NCBI RefSeq assembly: GCF_020103695.1
Contig: NZ_JAHXBF010000003.1
Coordinates: 310,001-374,000 of the forward strand
Reading direction: 5' to 3'
Source: Hyalangium versicolor
Lineage (GTDB): Bacteria > Myxococcota > Myxococcia > Myxococcales > Myxococcaceae
DNA length: 64,000 nt
Both the position numbers and the translations under genes were made by a program. Positions 41,353 to 50,200 of this stretch are shown here, piece after piece; position 1 is the first letter of the stretch; each line of letters starts with the position of its first letter. The notes beneath the pieces were generated by a model. It saw only the letters and a program-made list of their open reading frames with translations. It did no database searches and was not told the DNA's origin.

Positions 41353-44256
41353 TCAGGAAGCGACGCGTCGGTGTTGTTCGATCTCCGCGAGGAGGCGCTC
41401 CAGGAGCGCCTGACTCCCCACGGCGGTGGCCAGGGCTGTGAGGCTCGTCGAGGACAGGGACTCGGAGGCCAGCGGCTCCGCGCCTTCCCGGGGCTGGGAC
41501 TCTCGAGCGAGCACGACGACGTCCTGGATGGAGGGGTGCTGCCGCAGCGAGGCCTCGATCTCTCCGAGCTCGACTCGGACGCCGCGGATCTTCACCTGGT
41601 GGTCCGTCCGGCCCAGGAACTCCAGGCTGCCGTCCGGCAGGTGGCGGGCCAGATCTCCGGTGCGGAAGAGGCGCGAGCCCGGTGCCCCTAAGGGATCCGG
41701 CACGAACCGCTCGGCGGTGAGCTCCGGGCGGTGGAGGTAGCCGCGCGCCAGGCCCACGCCACCCATGAAGACTTCGCCGGGTGTCCCCACGGGCACTGGC
41801 CGTAGGTGCCTGTCGAGCAGGTACAGCCGCATGTTCCCCACGGGCGTGCCCAGAGGAACCATCTTGCGCGAGCTGCCCGGCAGGCAGGGCTGGTACGCCG
41901 CGTCGATGGAGACCTCGGTCTGCCCGTAGAAGTTGAACAGTCTCACCTCAGGCAGGCGCGAGAGGATTCGATCCTGGAGCTCGGAGCTGAGCGCCTCGCC
42001 CGCGCAGATGAGGAGCCGGAGCGCGCGGCAAGCGGACAGCCGCTCCTCCTCCAGCAGGACGCGGAGCACGGAGGGCACAAAGCACGCCACCGTCACGCCC
42101 TGCTCGGCCATGAGCCCCACCAGTTGATGGCTGTCCTGGTTGGTACCCTCGCGGATCAGGATCGCCCGCCCTCCCGCGTGGAGCGCCCGGAACAGTTCCC
42201 ATACCGCCGCGTCGAAGCTGTACGCGGCCACCTGGAGGACGCGGTCCTCCGCGGTGAGGGGCAACGCGAGCTGCTCCCATTGGAGCCGGTTGGTGATGCC
42301 CCGGTGGCTGATCATCACGCCCTTGGGCACGCCGGTGGAGCCCGACGTATAGGCGACATAGGCGAGCTGGTCCGGGTTCACGTGGACAGAGGGCGCCTGC
42401 GGTGCTGGCCCCTCCCGGCGCCACGAGCTGGGGCGCAGGATCCGCTCCGGGGGAAGGGGCGCCACGTCCGCGAGCTCTCCCTCGGTCAGCAGGAACCGGA
42501 CACGGCACTCGGACAGCAGCAGGGACTGGCGCTGCGCGGGAGCCCCCGCGTCGAGCGGGACGAAGGCCCCGCCCGCCTTGAGCACTCCCAGCATCGCCAC
42601 GAGCACTTCGGGCGAGCGTGGCAGGCAGATCCCCACGCGCTCCTCGGGGGCCAGCCCCAGGTCGAGGAGTTGGTGGGCCAGGTGGTTGGCCCGGTGCTCC
42701 ACCTCTCCGTAGGTGAGGGACTCGCTCGCGGAGGCAATCGCGATCGCCTCGGGGGTTTTGAGGGCTTGCTCCTCGAAGAGCTGGTGGAGACAGCGCTCGG
42801 GCAGGGAGACCTGGGTGCGGTTCCAGTCCACGAGCACCTGGCGCCGCTCGTCCTCGGCGAGCAGCGGCAGCTCCGACAACCGCCGGGAGGGATCGGCCGC
42901 GATGCCCTCCAGCAGTGTCCCCAGGTTCTTCACCATCCGGGCGGCGGTGGCCGCGTCGAACAGATCCGAGTTGTACTCCAGCCAGCCCGTGAGCCGCTCC
43001 CCGTCCTCCACCAGGGTGAGCGTGAGGTCGAACTTCGCGCTGTCGCTGTCGAAGTCCAGGTTCGTCAGGGTGAGCCCCGGCAGCGCCAGCGGCTGCATGG
43101 GGGTGTTCTGGAGGACGAACATGACCTGGAAGAGCGGCGAGCGGCTCAGATCCCGCTTCACCTGCAGATCCATCACCAGCTTCTCGAAGGGCACATCCTG
43201 ATGCGCGTAGGCGCCGAGCGCCGTCTCGCGGGCGCGGGCCAGCAGCTCGGTGAAGCGCGGATCGCCGTCCAGGCGCGTGCGCAGCGGCAGCGTGTTGACG
43301 AAGAAGCCAATCAGCCCCTCGATCTGCGCGCGGTTGCGGTTGGCGATGGGGGTGCCGACGACGATGTCGTCCTGGTGGGAGTAGCGGTGCAGCAGCGTCT
43401 GGTACGCCGCCAGCAACGTCATGAAGAGGGTGGCACCCTCGCGGTGGCTCAGGGCCCGGAGCGCCTGCGCCACGTGCCGGGGGATCTCCAGCGGGAGCTG
43501 GGTTCCGTTGAACGTCTGTGAGGGTGGGCGGGGCCGGTCGGTGAGCAGATCCAGCGAAGTGGGGGCTCCGGCCAGGTGCTGCCGCCAGTACGCGAGTTGC
43601 TTCTCCAGCACTTCTCCTTGGAGCCACTGCCGCTGCCAGGTGACGAAGTCCGTGTACTGGAGGGGCAGGGGAGGCAGCGGCGAGGGCTGGCCCGTGACGA
43701 AGGCGCCGTAGAGCGCCGTCAGCTCCCGGAGGAAGACGGCGATGGACCAGCCATCGGAGACGATGTGGTGCATCGTCAGCAGCAGGACATGCTCGGTGCC
43801 CGAGAGCTTCAGCAGCTTCTGGCGCAGCAGCGGGCCCCGCCCGAGATCAAAGGGGGTGTTGGCCTCCTCGATGGCCAGGCGACGCACCTCGGTGTCCCGA
43901 GCGTCGCCGGACAGGGATGTGAGATCCTCCTGCGGCAGGCTCAGCTCCGGCGCGGGGCCCACCACCTGCACCGCCTCGCCGTCCTTCGTCTGGAAGATGG
44001 TCCGCAGGGACTCGTGGCGCTGGACGATCTCCCGGAAGCTGCGCTCCAGGGCAGGCTGATTCAGCGTCCCCTCGAGCCGGACGGCGAAGGGAATGTTGTA
44101 GTGATGCCCTCCTGGCTCGAGCTGCTCGAGGAACCACAGGCGCTGCTGGGCGAAGGACAGCGGCGACATCCGAGGCTTGGCTGCCCGTTGGGCCAGCAGC
44201 GCCTTGGCGCGTTCGCGCTTCTCCTCCAGCGTCATGGGGGGCTTGGAGTCACTCAT
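41353..44256 (-). CDS. NRPS2: C-A lacking A-domain lid and PCP
   Basis: A 967-residue protein. The C domain (residues ~30-470) has HHIVSDG (His163-Asp168). The A domain has YTSGSTG at 636, FDAAVWE at 681, GQTE, and ends soon after the A8 motif QVKIRGVRVELGEIE; motifs A9 and A10 with the catalytic Lys and the carrier domain are absent. The pocket reads D-A-W-C-I-A-F-I-D; no firm substrate, although Asp at the last position permits a basic side chain. The C-terminal ~40 residues (ending LLERLLAEIEQHRRVAS) form a helical tail that could dock to NRPS3, which starts with the missing lid and PCP. The start overlaps the NRPS1 stop as ATGA. Confidence 0.9.
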   Translation of the reverse strand: MSDSKPPMTLEEKRERAKALLAQRAAKPRMSPLSFAQQRLWFLEQLEPGGHHYNIPFAVRLEGTLNQPALERSFREIVQRHESLRTIFQTKDGEAVQVVGPAPELSLPQEDLTSLSGDARDTEVRRLAIEEANTPFDLGRGPLLRQKLLKLSGTEHVLLLTMHHIVSDGWSIAVFLRELTALYGAFVTGQPSPLPPLPLQYTDFVTWQRQWLQGEVLEKQLAYWRQHLAGAPTSLDLLTDRPRPPSQTFNGTQLPLEIPRHVAQALRALSHREGATLFMTLLAAYQTLLHRYSHQDDIVVGTPIANRNRAQIEGLIGFFVNTLPLRTRLDGDPRFTELLARARETALGAYAHQDVPFEKLVMDLQVKRDLSRSPLFQVMFVLQNTPMQPLALPGLTLTNLDFDSDSAKFDLTLTLVEDGERLTGWLEYNSDLFDAATAARMVKNLGTLLEGIAADPSRRLSELPLLAEDERRQVLVDWNRTQVSLPERCLHQLFEEQALKTPEAIAIASASESLTYGEVEHRANHLAHQLLDLGLAPEERVGICLPRSPEVLVAMLGVLKAGGAFVPLDAGAPAQRQSLLLSECRVRFLLTEGELADVAPLPPERILRPSSWRREGPAPQAPSVHVNPDQLAYVAYTSGSTGVPKGVMISHRGITNRLQWEQLALPLTAEDRVLQVAAYSFDAAVWELFRALHAGGRAILIREGTNQDSHQLVGLMAEQGVTVACFVPSVLRVLLEEERLSACRALRLLICAGEALSSELQDRILSRLPEVRLFNFYGQTEVSIDAAYQPCLPGSSRKMVPLGTPVGNMRLYLLDRHLRPVPVGTPGEVFMGGVGLARGYLHRPELTAERFVPDPLGAPGSRLFRTGDLARHLPDGSLEFLGRTDHQVKIRGVRVELGEIEASLRQHPSIQDVVVLARESQPREGAEPLASESLSSTSLTALATAVGSQALLERLLAEIEQHRRVAS

Positions 44257-47200
44257 GGCTTTGCCTCTTCGCTCTCGAGCTCGGCGAGCAGCGAGTCCAA
44301 CTCCGCCTCTGAGAGCTGATCGACCTGCACCATCGCTTCTGGCTCTGACTTGCGCGCCGTCATCGTGGGCTCTTCCTGGAACTCCGCCTGGCGCTCGATG
44401 GCCTCGGCCAGGGTGGCCACTGTGCGGGCCTCGAAGGCGCTGCGCAGTGGGATCTCTACTTTGAACGTCTCGCGCACGCGCGAGATGAGCTGGGTGGCGA
44501 GCAGAGAGTTGCCTCCCAGCTCGAAGAAGTCGTCGTGGATGCCGATGGATTCGGTGCCCAGCACCGAGGCCCAGATCTCCACGAGCGTCCGCTCCGCGGG
44601 CGTGCGCGGGGGGGCTACCTCGCCCGAGCCAGTGGACTGGGGCTCGGGGAGCGCCCGGCGGTCCACCTTCCCGTTGGGGGTGAGGGGCAGGGCTTCCAGA
44701 AGGACGATGGCCGAGGGCACCATGTACTCCGGCAGGTGCTTGCGCAGCAGCGCCCTCAGCTCCTGCTCGCAGTCCCGTCCTGCCTCCACCGCCGCATAGA
44801 GGACGAGGCGCTTGAGCCCGGGCCGATCCTCCCGAACACAGGCGGCGGCCTGACGGACTCCGGGGAGCGTTACCGCGAGGGACTCCAGCTCTCCCAACTC
44901 GATGCGGAAGCCGCGCACCTTGACCTGATCATCGCTTCGGCCCAGGAACTCGATCTGGCCGTCGGGCAGGTAGCGGACCCGATCTCCCGTGCGGTAGAGG
45001 CGGGCGCCGGGCGTCGCGTCGAACGGGTGCGCCACGAACCGCTCCGCGGTCAGCTCGGGCCGGTTCAGGTAGCCGCGCGCCAGTCCCTTGCCGCCGATGA
45101 AGAGCTCACCGGGGACACCGACAGGGACCGGCTGCATTCGCGCGTCCAGGATGAACACCTGGGTGTTGGAGATGGGCCGGCCAATGGGCGGAGCGCTGTC
45201 CACGCCGGGGCGGACCTCCGAGCAGGTGGCGACCACCGAGCTCTCCGTGGGCCCGTAGTGGTTGATGAGCCGGAATGGCACTCCCGCCGGAGCCCCTCGA
45301 TGGAGCTGATCTCCACCCGTCAAGAGCACCCGGAGCGTCGTGCCTTCAGGCCAGGACAGGGGCAGCACCTGCTCGGCCAGGGGGGTCGGCAGGAAGCTCT
45401 GGGTGATGCGCTGGGCGGCCATCCATGTCACCAGCTTCGCCGGATCGGCGCGCAGCGCGTCTCCGACGATGTGGAGGCTGGCTCCCGAGGCGAGGCAGGG
45501 CCAGGTCTCCCAGACGGAGGCGTCGAAGGCGGGACCCGCCACCTGGGTCATCCGATCCGACGGTTCGACGCGGTAGGCGCGCTGGTGCCAGGTCACAAGG
45601 TTCGACAGGCCCGCGTGCTCGATCTCCACGCCCTTGGGCTGGCCAGTGGAGCCCGAGGTGTAGATGACATAGGCGAGGTTGCGAGGCCCCACGTTGAGCC
45701 CGGGGTTGCTCTCGGGCTCCTGCCCGGCCTGCCAGGACTCCTCGGCCAGGAGCACCCGGCAGCTCGCGGGTGCGGTCGGAGCGGTGGCGCGCGAGGCGAG
45801 GAGCACTGGCGCGCGGGCATCCTCGAGCGCGAACAGGGTCCGCTCCGGGGGCGCGGTGGGATCGAGTGGCAGGTAGGCGCCGCCCGCCTTGAGGACTCCC
45901 AGGGCCGCCTCCACCAGCGCGGGAGAGCGTTCGATGCACAGCGCCACGGGCACGTCCGGCCCCACGCCCAGGGCGCGCAGGCGGTGAGCCAGCCGGTTCG
46001 CACGCCGGTTCAGCTCGGAGTAGGTGAGGCGCTGGCCCTCGGCCTCCACCGCCAACGCTCCCGGAGATCGGGCGGCCCACTCCTCGAAGAGCGTGTGGAC
46101 ACATTCGGCCGGGGTGGCCACCGCCGTCTGGTTCCAGTCGGCCAGCAGTTGTTGCCGCTCCGCGCGGCTCAACAGGGGCAGCTCGCTCAGCCGTGCATCC
46201 GGCTGTGTGGCCAGGCCCGTCAGCAGCGTCAGGAAGTGCCCCGCCATCCGCTGGATCGTCGAGGCCTCGAAGAGATCCGAGCGGTACTCGAAGGCCGCGC
46301 TCAGCCCCTCCTCGCCGCCCTCCAGCACGAGCGTCAGATCGAACTTCGCGGTCTGGGCCTCCGGCTCGAGCAGCCGGGTTTCGAGTCCGGGCAACGCCCT
46401 GGGAGGCAGCGGGGCCTCCTGCAGGGAGAAGGCGACCTGGAACAGCGGCGTGCGGCTCAGATCTCGTTCGAGCTCCAGCGCCTCGACCAGCTTCTCGAAG
46501 GGCACGTCCTGGTGGGCGTGCGCCGCGGTCGTCATCTCGCGGACGCGCGACAGCAGCTCCCGGACGCGCGGGTTGCCGGAGAGGTCCGCCCGGAAGGGCA
46601 GCACATTGACGAAGAAGCCGATCAGCCCCTCGGTCTCCATGCGGTTCCGGTTGGCCAGCGGACAGCCGATGACGAGATCCTCCTGATGCGAGTAGCGGGA
46701 CAGGAGCACCTGGAACGCCGCCAGCAGCGTCATGAAGGGCGTGCACCCCTCGCGGCGCCCGAGCTCCACCACCGCGCGCGCGAGCTCGGCGGGGATCCGC
46801 ACGGCATGCCGCCCGCCTGCGAAACCCTGTACCGCCGGGCGCGGCCGATCGGTTGCCAACTCCAGCGCGGCCGGAGCCCCCGCGAGCCGCTCCTTCCAGA
46901 AGGAGAGCTGTGTCTGGAGCGCCTCGCCTTGGAGCCACTCCCGCTGCCAGAGAGTGAAGTCCGCGTACTGGATCGGCGGCTCCGGGAGGGAAGGCGCCGT
47001 GGCCGAAGTCCTGGCGGCGTACAGCGCGGTCAGCTCGCGGACGAGCACCCCGACGGACCAGCCGTCCGCGATGATGTGGTGCAGCGTCAGCAGCAGGATG
47101 TGCTCCTGCGCGCCCAGCCGCAGCAGCCTGGCGCGCAGCAGGGGGCCCGTGGCCAGCGAGAACGGGGCCTGGGCCTCCCGGGTGATGAGCGCGCGGACCT

Positions 47201-50200
47201 CGGCCTCCCGCTCCAGCGCGGGCATCGAGCGCAGGTCGAGGAAGGGCAGCTCCACCGCGCTCGGGGCGGTGATGGCCTGCACCGGGTGCCCGTCGTGGAG
47301 GGGGAACGTGGTCCGCAGTGCCTCATGGCGGCGCACTATCTCACTCAGGCTCCATTCGAGCGCACAGGTGTCCAGCTCGCCGCGCAGGCTGACTGCGGCG
47401 GGCAGGTTGTAGCGTCCGGTCCCCGGCTCCAACTGCTCCAGGAACCACAGGCGCTCCTGGGCGAACGACAGTGGCAGGTGCGCGGGGCGCTCGGCCCTCC
47501 GGAGCGCCGGAGCGAGCGGCGAGGAGGCGCCGCGCTCGGCCTCGATGGACGTGGTCAGGCCCGCGATCGTCGGTGCCTCGAACACGCGGCGCAGCGGCAG
47601 CTCGACCCCGAATGACTGGCGCAGGCGCGAGAGCAGCTGCGTCGCCACGAGCGAGTTGCCGCCCAGCTCGAACCAGTTGTCGTGGATGCCGATGCTCTCG
47701 ACGCGCAGCAGCTCCGTCCACAGGCGCGCCATGGCCTCCTCGGTGGGCGTGCGTGGCGCGACGAAGGCCTCGCGCAGGTTGGCGCGAGTCACCGCGGGGG
47801 CCGGCAGCGCTCGGCGGTCCACCTTGCCGTTGGGCGTCAGCGGCAGCTCAGGCAAGAACACGAACGCGGAGGGGATCATCGCCTCGGGCAGCCGCTGGCG
47901 CAGGTACTCGCGCAGCGCGTCCGGCTCCGCGCTCTGCCCCGAGTGAAGCACCACGTAGGCCACGAGGACCTTGTCCAGGGACGTCTCGCCCCGCACCACG
48001 GCCACGCACTGACGCACGCTGGGGTGGTGCCGGAGGACAGCTTCGATCTCGCCCAGCTCGATGCGAACGCCCCGCAGCTTGACCTGATGGTCGATGCGCC
48101 CGAGGAACTGGAGGTTGCCATCCAGCAGGTACCGCACGAGGTCTCCCGTGCGGTAGAGCCGCGCCCCAGGCTCGGTCGAGAACGGATCGGGGATGAACCG
48201 CTCGGCCGTCAGCTCGGGCCGGTTCAGGTAGCCGCGCGCCAGCCCCTTGCCGCCGATGAAGAGCTCACCGGGAACACCCGCCGGTTGGAGTCGCAGTTGC
48301 GCGTCGAGCACGTAGAGCTGGAAGGCATCCAGCGGGCGTCCAATGGGCGGCGGCACGCCCTCGGTGCCACCGGGCAGGACCGTGGCGCAGGTGGTGCCGA
48401 TCGTCGCCTCGGTGGGACCATAGATGTTGGTGAGGCGGAAGCGCTGGTTGGGGCGCGGACGCCCGTGGAGCTCATCCCCGCCGGTGATGAGTTCGCGTAG
48501 TGCCAACTGATCCGGCCAGCCGAGCCCCAGGACAGTCTCGACCATGGGCGTCGGCAGGTAGGCGATGGTGATGCGCTCGCGGGCCAGCCAGGAGATGATC
48601 CGCTCGGGCGAGGTGCGGTCATCCTCGTCCGGCAGGTGAAGGCTCGCCCCCGTGGCGAGCGCCGACCAAATCTCCATGATCGAAGCGTCGAAGATGGGGC
48701 TGGCCACGTGGGACACCCGATCCGCAGGCGTCACTGCATACTCCCGCTGGTGCCAGGCGATCATGTTGGCCAGGCTCTCGTGAGAGACCTGGACGCCCTT
48801 GGGTTGCCCCGTGGAGCCGGACGTATAGATGGCGTACGCCAGCTGGGAAGGTGAGACCGGGGCCTCGGGCGCCGTCGCGGGCTGTCCCGCGAGCGAGTCC
48901 CACCCCTCGTTCAGGGTGATGACCTGGGCGGACGGAGGCAGACGGGAGCGGAGCTGCTCATCCGTGACAATGACCGGAGGCCGCGCGTCGTCGATCACCC
49001 AGGCGAGGCGCTCGCGCGGGGAGGCCGGATCCAGCGGCACGGCGATGCCGCCGGCCTTCAGGGTGGCGAGCCACGCCGCGATCATCTCCGGAGAGCGCCG
49101 CAGCAAGATCCCCACCGGCACCTCGGGCCCCACGCCCATGCGGCGCAGCAGGTGGGCGAGCTGGTTGGACCGTCGGTCCAGCTCCGCGTAGGTCAGCTCG
49201 TGCCCGGCGCCCGAAACCGCGAGCGCCTCGGGAGCGCGTGCCGCGTGTGACTCGAAGCGACGGTGCACGCAACCGTCCGCGGCCGCGTTGCTCCGCCCAC
49301 CTCCCAGCGCGAGCAGGTGCTGACGCTCCGTCTCGGGCAGCAGCGCCAGTTCCGATACGCGCTGCCCCGGATTCGCCAGGATCGCCTCGATCAGCCGCTG
49401 GAAGCGAGCCACCAGCCGGGCCATGGAGCTGGCGTCGAAGAGATCGCTGGCATAGCGGAGCGAACCGGCGAGCTCCCCATCGACCTCGGCCATCTGCAGC
49501 GAGAGTTCGAACGGGCTGGTGTTCATCTCCACCCGCAGGCTCTCCGCTTCGAGCCCGGCCCACTTCACCGGGACTCCCTCCAGGCCCAGCACCAGCGGGG
49601 TGATCTCCGGGCTGCGATGCGGCTGCTCCCAGGCGAACATCGTCTGGAAGATCGGCGAGCGGCTGGTGTCACGGGCATACCGCAGCCGATCGGCCAGCAG
49701 GGGGAAGGGCAGGGCCTGGTGCTCCAGGGCGTCCAGGATCGTCTTGCGCACCTGGGCCAGGAAGTCGCGGAAGCTGGGCGCCCCGGACACGTCGCCCGTG
49801 AGGACTACGGGGTTCACGAAGTAGCCGACGAGCCCCTCCAGCCCTGGGTGGGTGCGGCCTGCGGTGGGCGAGCCCACGACGATGTGCTGCTGGCCGGTGT
49901 GTCGACAAAGAAGCACCTGGTAGGCAGCCAGGAGCGTGGCAAAGAGCGTGGCTCCGCTCTCGCGCGACAGCGATCGCAGCCTCCGGGTGGTGGTGCGATC
50001 CAGCCGGAACTCCACCGCCGCGCCCCGGAACGTTTGCAGCGGGGGACGGGGCCAGTCAGTGGGAAGATCGAGGGCCGGCAGTTCCTCTCCGAGCCGCTGC
50101 TGCCAGTAGCGCCACAGCCGATCGCCGTTGGCGCCGGAGAGGTACTGGTGCTGCCACCGCGCGAAGTCGGTGTACTGGATCGACGTGGCAGGAGGCAGCA

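Noticed and set aside
40169..41353. NRPS2/NRPS3 boundary as a simple frameshift or sequencing error in one large NRPS gene
   Set aside because: A complete amidinotransferase gene with its own start, stop and catalytic triad separates the halves, and both flanking proteins have extra helical tails.
41353..44256. Confident substrate for the split adenylation domain
   Set aside because: The pocket D-A-W-C-I-A-F-I-D does not match a code I know well enough; only a weak hint at a basic residue can be given.
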